NCBI GenBank assembly: GCA_046047495.1
Contig: JBJOHV010000097.1
Location: 1 to 64,000, forward strand
Direction of reading: 5' to 3'
DNA: 64,000 nucleotides
Source of the DNA: NORP240 sp046047495
Lineage (GTDB): Bacteria > Pseudomonadota > Gammaproteobacteria > Pseudomonadales > Pseudohongiellaceae
Position 1 is the stretch's first letter. Every line of letters starts with the position of its first letter. Shown here in pieces: positions 1-8,421 of the stretch. A model generated the notes under the pieces. It saw only the letters and a program-made list of their open reading frames with translations. It had not been told where the DNA came from and did not search any database. The position numbers were made by a program, and so were the translations under genes.

Positions 1-953
1 TCGGCAAGCGAAGGCCTGTCGTTGCTATCCGATGGGGTGTCTGCCTGCCCGAACGGTTGCACCGTCAGTGTGACTGAGCGGGGCGCTTCCTGTTCCCCGG
101 AGGTGATAACCATAAGCAGCATGGCCAGGGTCAGGACTCCGGCGGTGGCCCAGTAAACAGGCGGAATGGACAACCTGGACAGGGGCTTGGGTTCAGGCAC
201 GTGGTTAAGGGCATCGCGGGCCAGCGCGTTGACCGTGGCAAGCACCCCTCCGGATTGCTGGACCAGAAGATCCAAGTCCCGCGAGGGTAGCGGGAAAGCA
301 CCCCGATAACCGGCACCTTCCAGCTGCATGCGCAAATAATCCTGGATTTCTTTGGCGTTCAAAGCGCTCATCTCCAGGCATTCCGGCTCGGTGGCACTGG
401 CCGTGCTGGCAACCAACTGCCTCACCATGGCTTGCAATTGCTGTTCCCCAACCAGCAATACCCGCAGGTTCGGGGCATCCTGATTGGAGGTCAGAATGTC
501 CAGTAACACCCGCAATGCGTCATCACCAAGCTCATGGGCGTCGTCAATGACAAGCAACAGCTCTCGGCCTGAAGTCCCCAGTTGGGAAAGATAATCGCTG
601 ATGCGGGACTGTAATTGAATGCCGTCCTCCCCCGCTACGATCTGCAGGTCCAGTGCCTCACAGATGCTGTCCAGTAACCGTTCCCTTCCCATGAACAAAG
701 TGGCCTGCACCAACAGGACAGAATGGTCGGCCGGGAAATTTTCTGGCAGACAGCCGATCAGGGTGGACTTGCCACTGCCCAATGGGCCGGTCAGCACCAG
801 CAGGGGTCCCCATTTGGCATGATCGCCAATGCCGGCCTGTATCAGCTGCTCCAGCAGATTCCGGCGCTGCGAATCAAAAAACAACGGGGTTGCTTCACCC
901 TGAGAATCAAAGGGATCTCGTTGCAGACCCCAACGGGATACATAGTCATACAT
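1..953 (-). CDS. DamX-like AAA ATPase/membrane protein, 3' end beyond window
   Basis: The frame is open from an ATG at 953 to the window edge, giving about 317 residues. It begins MYDYVSRWGLQRDPF. A Walker A motif (GPLGSGKS, about residues 56-63) and a Walker B-like stretch (LLLVIDDAH) show an ExeA/DamX-type AAA domain. One membrane segment lies near residues 258-277, followed by the start of a polar periplasmic region. DamX proteins normally end in a SPOR domain that binds septal peptidoglycan; that part is outside the window, so the assignment rests on the AAA-membrane layout and on the position 34 bases after aroB, the usual aroK-aroB-damX order. Likely role: cell division or envelope function at the septum. 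Confidence 0.8.
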   Translation of the reverse strand, partial: MYDYVSRWGLQRDPFDSQGEATPLFFDSQRRNLLEQLIQAGIGDHAKWGPLLVLTGPLGSGKSTLIGCLPENFPADHSVLLVQATLFMGRERLLDSICEALDLQIVAGEDGIQLQSRISDYLSQLGTSGRELLLVIDDAHELGDDALRVLLDILTSNQDAPNLRVLLVGEQQLQAMVRQLVASTASATEPECLEMSALNAKEIQDYLRMQLEGAGYRGAFPLPSRDLDLLVQQSGGVLATVNALARDALNHVPEPKPLSRLSIPPVYWATAGVLTLAMLLMVITSGEQEAPRSVTLTVQPFGQADTPSDSNDRPSLA

Positions 954-987
954 AAAGTGTCTGCCCTGGCTTGGACAAGTACCGTTT

Positions 988-2079
988 TCAGGCCTGACAA
1001 AGCTGCTGCCTGGCCTCCAGAGTCTTGCGGATCATGGCCTGATCGACCTGGCTGGCTATCTCCGCCCTGCCAATGGCCTTGAGTAAAATGAGCCGCAGCT
1101 TGCCGTCCATCACCTTTTTGTCGGCGGCCATGATATGAAGGTACTGCTCTACATCCATATCGGCCGGCGGTGCTACCGGCATACCAAAATCCATAATGAC
1201 CTGCTTCACCAGACCGGCATCCCGGGGGTCAAGCCAGCCAAGGCGCATGGACAAATCGGCAGCCATTACCATGCCCGTGGCAACCGCCTCTCCGTGCAGC
1301 CAGCTTGAATAGCCTGTGGCGGTTTCAATGGCATGGCCGAAGGTATGTCCCAGATTCAGCAGCGCGCGCACACCGCTTTCCCGTTCATCCGCTGCCACGA
1401 TGCGTGCCTTGTGCGCGCAGCTCACCCGCACTGCCTCGGTTACAAGGGCGGCATCCAGGGTCAGCAGGCCCTCACGGTGTTTGGCAATCCAATGGAAAAA
1501 TTCCACATCTCCCAGCAATCCATATTTGATGACCTCCGCCAACCCCGCGCGCAATTCCCGTGCCGGAAGGGATTTCAGTACATCGGTATCGGCAATCACA
1601 CACTCGGGCTGGTGGAACGCGCCGATCATGTTTTTGCCCAGCGGATGGTTGACCCCTGTCTTGCCGCCGACCGATGAATCAACCTGGGCCAGCAGGGTGG
1701 TGGGAATCTGAATGAAACGGATGCCCCGTTGATAGGTCGCTGCGGCAAATCCGGTGATGTCACCGATCACTCCGCCGCCCAATGCGACCAGCAGGGAGCC
1801 ACGGTCGTAACGCCCTTCCAACAGACGATCATAAATCCTGGAAGTGGTTTCCAGGGTTTTGAATTTTTCGCCGTCTGGCAATTCGAGGGTATCGGTGTTG
1901 AAGTCACTCAGCAGGGCCCTGGCCCTGTTAAGGTACAGTGGCGCAACTGTTTCGTTGGTGACGATCAAGACCCGGCTGTTGCCAATGATCGGGGTGAGCA
2001 GATCTGACCTGTCCAGGAGGCCGGGCCCAATGTATATGGGGTAATTGCGATTCGGCAATTCAACACGAACAGTTTGCAT
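988..2079 (-). CDS. aroB: 3-dehydroquinate synthase
   Basis: A 363-residue protein of normal family length. It converts DAHP to 3-dehydroquinate, the second step of the shikimate pathway, in the cytoplasm with NAD and a divalent metal. Visible signatures are DGEKFKTLET, the glycine-rich NAD-binding stretch GGGVIGDITGFAAATYQRG and the metal-ligand region HTFGHAIE. It starts one base after the aroK stop codon, so the two are surely cotranscribed. The damX-like gene follows after 34 bases. Confidence 0.97.
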   Translation of the reverse strand: MQTVRVELPNRNYPIYIGPGLLDRSDLLTPIIGNSRVLIVTNETVAPLYLNRARALLSDFNTDTLELPDGEKFKTLETTSRIYDRLLEGRYDRGSLLVALGGGVIGDITGFAAATYQRGIRFIQIPTTLLAQVDSSVGGKTGVNHPLGKNMIGAFHQPECVIADTDVLKSLPARELRAGLAEVIKYGLLGDVEFFHWIAKHREGLLTLDAALVTEAVRVSCAHKARIVAADERESGVRALLNLGHTFGHAIETATGYSSWLHGEAVATGMVMAADLSMRLGWLDPRDAGLVKQVIMDFGMPVAPPADMDVEQYLHIMAADKKVMDGKLRLILLKAIGRAEIASQVDQAMIRKTLEARQQLCQA

Positions 2080-2080
2080 G

Positions 2081-2638
2081 TCAGAACATTTCTACAGCCG
2101 GTTGTTGTTCTCTGAATGCCCGCAGGCTTTCCACGATTTCACTACTGACGCTCTTGGGGCTGCGGCGGCTGGTGTTGACGGTGATATCCGCCAGAGCCTT
2201 ATACAGGGGTTCACGGATTTTCATCAGCTCCCGGATCTTTTTCTCCGGGTCCGATGTTTGCAGCAAGGGCCGGTTCTTGTCCCGACTGGTCCGTTCGTAT
2301 TGCTGATTCAGGGAGGCCCGCAGGTAGACCACAACTCCCCGGGACTTCAGCCGCTCCTGATTGGCTTCAGACAATACCGAGCCTCCACCGGTTGCCAGCA
2401 CAATGCCATGCATTGCAGTCAGCTCATCGATCATTTTGGCTTCCCGCACCCGGAACCCCGCCTCACCTTCCACATCGAAGATCCAGGGGATGTCCGCACC
2501 GGTGGCCGCTTCGATTTCACGGTCGGAATCGTAAAATTGCAGTCCCAGCTGCTCGGCAAGAACTTTACCGATGGTGGATTTGCCCACTCCCATGGGCCCG
2601 ATCAAAAAGACGTTGCCGTGTGAATGAATGTCGCTCAA
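2081..2638 (-). CDS. aroK: Shikimate kinase I
   Basis: It phosphorylates shikimate at the 3-hydroxyl using ATP. Signatures are the Walker A motif GPMGVGKST, the substrate-binding DSD and the GGG turn (ATGGGSVLS). The frame extends up to 2659, but there is no ATG near the expected N-terminus. A TTG at 2638, eight bases after GCGGAG, gives a start three residues or so longer than typical AroK proteins and is preferred here; TTG at 2659 and GTG at 2647 remain possible. The gene ends one base before aroB. Confidence 0.95.
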   Translation of the reverse strand: MSDIHSHGNVFLIGPMGVGKSTIGKVLAEQLGLQFYDSDREIEAATGADIPWIFDVEGEAGFRVREAKMIDELTAMHGIVLATGGGSVLSEANQERLKSRGVVVYLRASLNQQYERTSRDKNRPLLQTSDPEKKIRELMKIREPLYKALADITVNTSRRSPKSVSSEIVESLRAFREQQPAVEMF

Positions 2639-2770
2639 GAACAGCACTCCGCAATTCAAGGGCCGGCATTGTACTCTGTTAGGCTGGCCGGCTCCACGAC
2701 CGACAGCGCCTGATTGGGTACCGGCCGGCGATTCAGGCAGGGGAACGGCGCCCTGGGCAGGGCGCGCAGA

Positions 2771-5089
2771 CTAACGGATATTCAAATCGGCGATGATTTT
2801 CGGAGTGATGAAAATGAGCAACTCAGTACGGCGGCTGGCATTTTCAGTGCGCTTGAAGAGGCGACCAAGGTAAGGCACATCGCCCAGCAAAGGCGTCTTG
2901 GTTTCGGTCGTGGTGGATTCCTCACGGAACACGCCGCCCAGGACGATGGTTTCCCCGTTGTCCACCAGGACGCTGGTGGTGACAGCATTGGTATTGATGG
3001 CCGGTATGGCGCCGGAACCGGCAGCCACAGAGTCCTGGGTGATATCCAGTTCCATGATGATCCTGCCATCAGGAGTGATCTGGGGTGTGACCTGCAGGGA
3101 CAGCACAGCTTCCTGGAATTCGGTGGTGGATCCACCGGCAGTCCCGCCTGCCTGGGCCTGATAGGGAATCAGCACGCCGGATGAGATGGTGGCTGTGACC
3201 TTGTCCTGTGTCGTCACCTTCGGACGTGCAATCACTTCGCCATTGCCGCTGCTTTCCAGCGCCGACAGCTCCAGCTCGATCAGGCCGCTGTTATCGGAGA
3301 AACCGATGGCGAAGGTGCTGGCGGAAGCACCCTGCACTCCGAGATCCACGATCAGCGCGTCAGGGAAAGTGGTGGTGCCGACCGGAATGGGAACGGCATT
3401 GATTGCCTGTTGCACCAGAGTGTCAATCAAACTTGGATCCGTGCCGTTCTGGAGCGCGTTGACCCGGGCATTTTCACCGGCAATCAAGGCATTCTGGATG
3501 GCAATCTGCTCCTGCACCCGATTGTTCTGCTGTTCCAGACTGGCGTTCTGCGAACCGCCGTAACGGAATCCATCACCGGTAGGGGTTCTGCCACCACCGC
3601 CCCAGCGAACGCCCAGCTGGCGACCGAAATCGGTGGAGACGTTGACGATACGGGCCTCGATCAGTACCTGCCGCACCGCCACATCCAGGCGGGCCACCAG
3701 GGCACGGACCTCTTCAAGTTTTTCCTCCACATCCCGTACGATGATGATGTTGGTCCGCTCATCCACAGTCGCTGTGCCCCGATTGGACAGAATGCCGCCA
3801 CTGGTTGGCGCACCGGCTACCGGCGCAGCCCCCGCAGCCGGGGCGGCCGCGCCACCACCCGCCGCTCCGCCACCGGCTGCCGCGCCGGTCAACAGGGCAA
3901 GGATGTCATTGGCATTGGCATAATTGATCTGCACAAACTCCGTATACAGCGGTGCCAGGGCTTCGGCCTGTTGACTGGCTTCCAGCTCCAGCTGATCTTG
4001 GGCGGCGATTTCCGTGGCAGGCGCGATGAACAGCACATTGCCTGTCAGTCGACTGTCCAGATTGCCTGCGCGCAGGACCAGTTCCAGTGCCTGATCCCAG
4101 GGTACGTTTTCCAGCCTGAGGGTGATGTTGCCATCCACGGCCGGGCTCGTTACCAGATTGAAATCATATTCATCGGCCAGAATCTGCAGTACGGAGCGTA
4201 TCTCGATGTCCTGGAATGTCAGTGAGGTGACGATGCCATTATAGGAAGCAATATTGTTTTCACCTGTGACGTCGAGAGGGGGTGGCTGTACACTGACCGT
4301 GTACTGGTTGCCGCTCTGGTAGGCGACATATTCATAAGTACCATCCACGTCGATGACCACGGTGGCGCGGTCACTCTGCCCGAGAACATCCACCGTTGTT
4401 ACCTGCGTGGCGAAATCCGACACATCCAGGCGGCGATTCAGGCGATTGGGAACCGAGGTATTGCGGAATTCCACATAGACCCGCGCTCCCACCTGTTCCA
4501 CGCTGCCGATGACCTGATCACTCGACAGCTCGATGACCACCTGACCTTCTTCACCTTGACCGCGCCGGAAAGTCACGTCGGTGATGCTGACCTGACTGCC
4601 TTCAACAGCAGCTATCGGAGTTGTTGCGGCCACGCCGCCGGCCGGCTGGCCAGAATCGTTCCCGACAGTAAGTATCAGAGAATTTCCCTGTACTCGTGAC
4701 TGGTAAGCTACCAATTGATCCAGATTGACGACCAAACGGGTACGTGACCCGTCATCCAGCACCATGACGCTCTGGGCATTGTTGGAATCGATGTTGTATC
4801 GCTGCTGGGAAAGGTCACTGGCCACGCCCATGAGGTCCAAAGAGATCCTTGCCGGATTATCCAACACGAAACCCTGCGGGTCCGGTGGTGCTCCATTGAA
4901 GCCCAGTTGAATCTCGATACTGTCCCCTGGAAGATTGGCAAACCCGATACTCTCGAGCCTGATGTTCTGTTGTGCCTGCGCCAGTGGCAGGACCAGCAAG
5001 GCCGCCACAAACAGGACGCAATGTCTTATTCGCATAGATAATCCATCCGACGTTTTCCGTCCGTTTGGCAAAATTTTTGTGGACATCAT
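2771..5089 (-). CDS. pilQ: Type IV pilus secretin PilQ
   Basis: Outer-membrane secretin through which the type IV pilus passes. A signal peptide ends LVLPLAQA before QQNIRL. Two AMIN-like peptidoglycan-binding regions (about residues 40-270) are followed by a secretin/TonB short domain (about 300-350), an Ala/Gly/Pro-rich linker near residue 410-435, and the C-terminal secretin channel domain ending in KTPLLGDVPYLGRLFK and LLIFITPKI. The preferred start is ATG 5089, eight bases after GGGAG; the frame itself opens at a GTG at 5110. It is the last gene of pilMNOPQ and begins just after the pilP stop. Confidence 0.96.
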   Translation of the reverse strand: MMSTKILPNGRKTSDGLSMRIRHCVLFVAALLVLPLAQAQQNIRLESIGFANLPGDSIEIQLGFNGAPPDPQGFVLDNPARISLDLMGVASDLSQQRYNIDSNNAQSVMVLDDGSRTRLVVNLDQLVAYQSRVQGNSLILTVGNDSGQPAGGVAATTPIAAVEGSQVSITDVTFRRGQGEEGQVVIELSSDQVIGSVEQVGARVYVEFRNTSVPNRLNRRLDVSDFATQVTTVDVLGQSDRATVVIDVDGTYEYVAYQSGNQYTVSVQPPPLDVTGENNIASYNGIVTSLTFQDIEIRSVLQILADEYDFNLVTSPAVDGNITLRLENVPWDQALELVLRAGNLDSRLTGNVLFIAPATEIAAQDQLELEASQQAEALAPLYTEFVQINYANANDILALLTGAAAGGGAAGGGAAAPAAGAAPVAGAPTSGGILSNRGTATVDERTNIIIVRDVEEKLEEVRALVARLDVAVRQVLIEARIVNVSTDFGRQLGVRWGGGGRTPTGDGFRYGGSQNASLEQQNNRVQEQIAIQNALIAGENARVNALQNGTDPSLIDTLVQQAINAVPIPVGTTTFPDALIVDLGVQGASASTFAIGFSDNSGLIELELSALESSGNGEVIARPKVTTQDKVTATISSGVLIPYQAQAGGTAGGSTTEFQEAVLSLQVTPQITPDGRIIMELDITQDSVAAGSGAIPAINTNAVTTSVLVDNGETIVLGGVFREESTTTETKTPLLGDVPYLGRLFKRTENASRRTELLIFITPKIIADLNIR

Positions 5090-5110
5090 TCTCGCGTCTC
5101 CCGGTGACAC

Positions 5111-5665
5111 CTACTGAACCAGTGTTAATGACTGGGGCCTCTCGACCCAGCCACCGGCACCACTTGGTACTATTTCAGACAAATCCAATTGCGTTGCCGA
5201 AATCGAAACGACTCGACCATGATTCCTGCCCATATGGTTCCCCACCATGACTCGGTGAACTTCTCCCTGTGCGTCCTTGATGAGGGCAATGTATGTTCCG
5301 CTTCGCTCAAGCATGCCCACCATTTGAAGTTCTGCCAGGGCATAATTTTCAAGCACTTCCTTGGTTCGTTCCAAATCAGGTTGCACGTTCTGGGCCGGTT
5401 GCCCACCCTCCCCCGGCTGAATGACGACCGGCACATCAAAGGGGCTGCGCAATGACGCTGCACCATAGGTGAATGCCTCATACGCCTCGAAGACAGGCAC
5501 CGGCTCCACTTCCGCTCCGGGTCGTGCTTTGACTTCGTCCACGAACACCTGCAAATCCTGAAAATTATTTCCCCTTGAGCAGGCGGCCAACACGCCAGTC
5601 AACAGCAGCAGGATGCCCACCCTGCCAACTCTGCGGCACAGAATCATGTCATGCCTGTATTTCAA
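5111..5665 (-). CDS. pilP: Type IV pilus inner-membrane lipoprotein PilP
   Basis: A 184-residue lipoprotein with signal peptide and lipobox (LAAC, Cys29), so it is predicted to be anchored in the inner membrane with a periplasmic body. In the family the C-terminal beta domain docks onto the secretin PilQ and the N-terminal part binds PilN/PilO. The conserved core ending in NHMGRNHGRVVSIS and LSEIVPSGAGGWVERP fits PilP. It overlaps the pilO stop by four bases (ATGA) and is followed directly by pilQ. Confidence 0.95.
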   Translation of the reverse strand: MKYRHDMILCRRVGRVGILLLLTGVLAACSRGNNFQDLQVFVDEVKARPGAEVEPVPVFEAYEAFTYGAASLRSPFDVPVVIQPGEGGQPAQNVQPDLERTKEVLENYALAELQMVGMLERSGTYIALIKDAQGEVHRVMVGNHMGRNHGRVVSISATQLDLSEIVPSGAGGWVERPQSLTLVQ

Positions 5666-6282
5666 AGCTGCTCATCCTCGGCTTTGTAGCGATAGGTCTT
5701 GGCCACAATGCTCATGTTCAGGAATGTGTTGGCACTGCTTGATATCGAAAAGTCGTGCAGGGTCACGATGCGGTCGAGGCTGGCCACGCCGCTAACGAAA
5801 GTGCCGAAGTCATGATAGTTACCCTGCACGTCAACGTTGATCGGCAACTCGATATAGAATTCCTGGGCCACCTCATCCGCGAGCTGGATATTGGAAAACT
5901 CCAGACCGCTGCCGAGTCCCACATTGGTTATATCATCCACAAGTCCCGGGACTTCCGTCTGGCTGGGCAGTTGCAACAACAACTCGGCAAAAGATTCTTC
6001 CATCTCCACGGTTTGCGCCTGGTATTCCTCCAGATTGGCAGCCAGGAATGCCTTCTGCTCCAGCTCCGTACGGACGGTTGATTCCGCTGCGATTTCCCGC
6101 TGCAGATCCTGTTGCAGATTTTGCACATGCAAAAACCATCCCGCACTCATGCAGCCGACGAAGATGATGAGCACAATGACCGCCTTGACCGGACCGGGCC
6201 AAATGCCGATGGTATCGATGTCGGACAGGTCGTTGACATCGAAATTTTTTAACTCATCCAGCCAGTTTTTCGCATTTGCCAT
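5662..6282 (-). CDS. pilO: Type IV pilus alignment protein PilO
   Basis: A 206-residue bitopic membrane protein. A short cytoplasmic tail is followed by one membrane segment (about residues 33-53, KAVIVLIIFVGCMSAGWFLH), a coiled coil (about 55-100) and a ferredoxin-like periplasmic domain. It pairs with PilN to link the cytoplasmic PilM ring to PilP and PilQ. It lies 24 bases after pilN and overlaps pilP by four bases. Confidence 0.95.
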   Translation of the reverse strand: MANAKNWLDELKNFDVNDLSDIDTIGIWPGPVKAVIVLIIFVGCMSAGWFLHVQNLQQDLQREIAAESTVRTELEQKAFLAANLEEYQAQTVEMEESFAELLLQLPSQTEVPGLVDDITNVGLGSGLEFSNIQLADEVAQEFYIELPINVDVQGNYHDFGTFVSGVASLDRIVTLHDFSISSSANTFLNMSIVAKTYRYKAEDEQL

Positions 6283-6306
6283 AAGTATTTTTGCCTTGAT
6301 TCTTCT

Positions 6307-6885
6307 CTACTGGGCTATTTCATCATCTGCTTCGAGAGGACTCTCGAGAGTCAGATTCAAGGTAAACGAGTTGGCTGCGTTCTGTGCAAATCCCTGTCCT
6401 TCCCTTGCAGAGATGATGCGCAGATCCGGATTGGCGAACCATTCAGATGCATCGAGTCTGCGCATTAGCTCGGTCAAGCGGGCATAGGACTCCGCCACGC
6501 CCTCGATGCTCATGCTGTCGCCGACCCGATCAAGTCTCGTGTAGTACACACCCTGGGGCAGGGTCTTGACCAGTTCATCAAAAATACGAACTATCACAGG
6601 TCTGGAGCCCTGCAGGTTCTGGATCACGTTCATGCGGGCCCTGATTTCCTGCTTCTGCTGCTGCAATTGATTGATCTCCGCAACCCGTGCATCCAGCAGT
6701 CGGATCTCGGCCCTGACGAATTCGTTGCGGGCCACCTGAGTGTTGATCTCGCCGCGAAAATAACGATCAACCAGGAAGATCAAGCCGGCGGCAATGATCA
6801 GCACACCCACCATGATGCTTATGAATTCCCGCTTGCGCTCTTCACGAAGCCGTTCCCGCCAGGGCAGTAGGTTGATATGTGCCAT
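6307..6885 (-). CDS. pilN: Type IV pilus alignment protein PilN
   Basis: A 192-residue protein with the classic N-terminal motif INLLPWRE (residues 4-11) that inserts into a groove of PilM. A membrane segment (about residues 24-41), a coiled coil and a periplasmic ferredoxin-like domain follow. It partners PilO in the inner-membrane alignment complex. Its start codon overlaps the end of pilM by one base. Confidence 0.96.
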   Translation of the reverse strand: MAHINLLPWRERLREERKREFISIMVGVLIIAAGLIFLVDRYFRGEINTQVARNEFVRAEIRLLDARVAEINQLQQQKQEIRARMNVIQNLQGSRPVIVRIFDELVKTLPQGVYYTRLDRVGDSMSIEGVAESYARLTELMRRLDASEWFANPDLRIISAREGQGFAQNAANSFTLNLTLESPLEADDEIAQ

Positions 6886-7955
6886 CAGTAGGCTCCCCGC
6901 ATGGCCAATCCGCAGGCAATCAACAGCGCGGGCGCATCGTTGCGCAACATGGTCTTGTTGATTTTGGCGGCGACAGACATGTCCTTGAAGGGATTGGCGA
7001 TGATGACCGGCGTTGAGAGACTCTCCTGCACCAGCTCACCAAGCCCTTCGATAGCAGCCACTCCCCCCGCAAGGATGATATGGTCCACTTCATTGTAGTG
7101 GCTTGAGGAAAAGAAGAATTGCAGAGTCTGGCTGACCTGTTGCACTACCGCGTCCTTGAATGGCGCGAGGATTTCACCTTCAAATTCCTCGGGCAATCCG
7201 CCTCTTTTGATGGCTGCTTCTGCTTCCACCGCATTGAGACCAAAACGCCTGACGACATCCTCTACGAGCTGGTTTCCGCCAAACATCTGTTCTCTGGTGT
7301 AGATGGTCTTGCCATTCAGCATCACATTGAGCGTCGTCATGGTCGACCCGATATCGACGATGGCATTGGTCTGGTCCTCGCCCTGCCCGATCTGCTCGCT
7401 CAGCAGGCTAAAGGCACGCTCAATGGCGTAGGCCTCGATGTCGACGACCTTGGTTTCAAGGCCGCCGAGCTCCAGTGCAGTAACCCGGGAATCCACGTTC
7501 TCTTTGCGGCAGGCGGCCAGCAGAACTTCCACCATATCGGGACTGCGCTCCGACAATTTCTGGCGCTCAAAATCGATGGACACTTCATCCAGCGGGTACG
7601 GGATATATTGATCCGCTTCCACCACGATCTGATTTTCCATCTCCGCATCGCTTAGCGAGGCATTCATCTCGATGGTCTTGGTGATGACCGCAGACCCTGC
7701 CACTGCGACGGCAGCTTCCTTGATGGATGGCTTCATGATGCTCAGGGCTGTCGCGATACACTCGCCCACCGCATCGATGTCGCTGATGTTCTTCTCAACC
7801 ACTGCATTGCCCGGCAGGTGGCGGATGATGTAATTCTCCAGTTTGTATTTGCCCTTGGAGCCACTGAGTTGCAGTACTTTGACGGACGTGGAACTGATGT
7901 CCACGCCAAGCAGGGTAGTGGATTTCTTCCCAAAATTTTTTAGTTTTTCCAGCAC
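6885..7955 (-). CDS. pilM: Type IV pilus actin-like ATPase-fold protein PilM
   Basis: Cytoplasmic actin-like protein that binds ATP and the PilN tail. The ATP-binding subdomain signatures LLGVDISSTSVKVLQLS, IVDIGSTMTTLNVM and ILAGGVAAIEGL are all present. The open frame extends to 8042, but family members begin close to LEKLKNFGKKSTTLLGVDIS, so the GTG at 7955 is preferred, giving 356 residues; no ATG exists near this point. First gene of the pilMNOPQ operon, divergent from mrcA. Confidence 0.94.
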   Translation of the reverse strand: MLEKLKNFGKKSTTLLGVDISSTSVKVLQLSGSKGKYKLENYIIRHLPGNAVVEKNISDIDAVGECIATALSIMKPSIKEAAVAVAGSAVITKTIEMNASLSDAEMENQIVVEADQYIPYPLDEVSIDFERQKLSERSPDMVEVLLAACRKENVDSRVTALELGGLETKVVDIEAYAIERAFSLLSEQIGQGEDQTNAIVDIGSTMTTLNVMLNGKTIYTREQMFGGNQLVEDVVRRFGLNAVEAEAAIKRGGLPEEFEGEILAPFKDAVVQQVSQTLQFFFSSSHYNEVDHIILAGGVAAIEGLGELVQESLSTPVIIANPFKDMSVAAKINKTMLRNDAPALLIACGLAMRGAY

Positions 7956-8421
7956 CTGAGAATCCCGCCCTGTACCTACCTGTTTACCCGGCCACCCACT
8001 TGAAGGCTCGACCTGGGGACAGCGATAAACCCCAATACCCATTCACAAAGAAGCCGCCTGTCAATGGACAGACTGACACGCAACAAACACCTTAAGCAAG
8101 TTAGTCGGCTTAGAGAAAACTAATGTTAACAAAAACTTAGCCTAATCTCGCCGAAATTCCGTTAATACACGTCTCGCTATCGGCCGCTTTTTTATTTTTT
8201 AGAGTTATCAATAAATTATAGTTAAATTAGTACAAACCACTTTATATAACATCATGGCGCATTCGCCTCGCCAAATCTATGATTCCCGTCACGTTTGTTT
8301 GTTGCTACGGGCGCAAAGCCTGTACGTCGAGGGCCGGTCCAATGCCTGCTCCTGGCGGGTCAACGGTGTATACTGACCGCCTTTCATTTCCCCGGCGGTC
8401 CAGGAGCACGATCACCCTTTC
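7956..8421. promoter_or_regulatory. Divergent pilM / mrcA intergenic region
   Basis: No gene is visible in this stretch of about 465 bases. The segment 8185-8250 is unusually AT-rich for the window. On the minus strand it holds a perfect TATAAT (8220-8215) that could serve pilM, without a good -35 hexamer. On the plus strand TATACT at 8369-8374 is a plausible -10 for mrcA, about 48 bases upstream of its start codon. Both assignments are inferred from pattern alone. Confidence 0.4.

Noticed and set aside
8305..8345. GGGCGCAAAGCC upstream of mrcA resembles the core of a GEMM c-di-GMP riboswitch
   Set aside because: The required GGCAAACC hairpin partner and the downstream receptor stem are not present in order.
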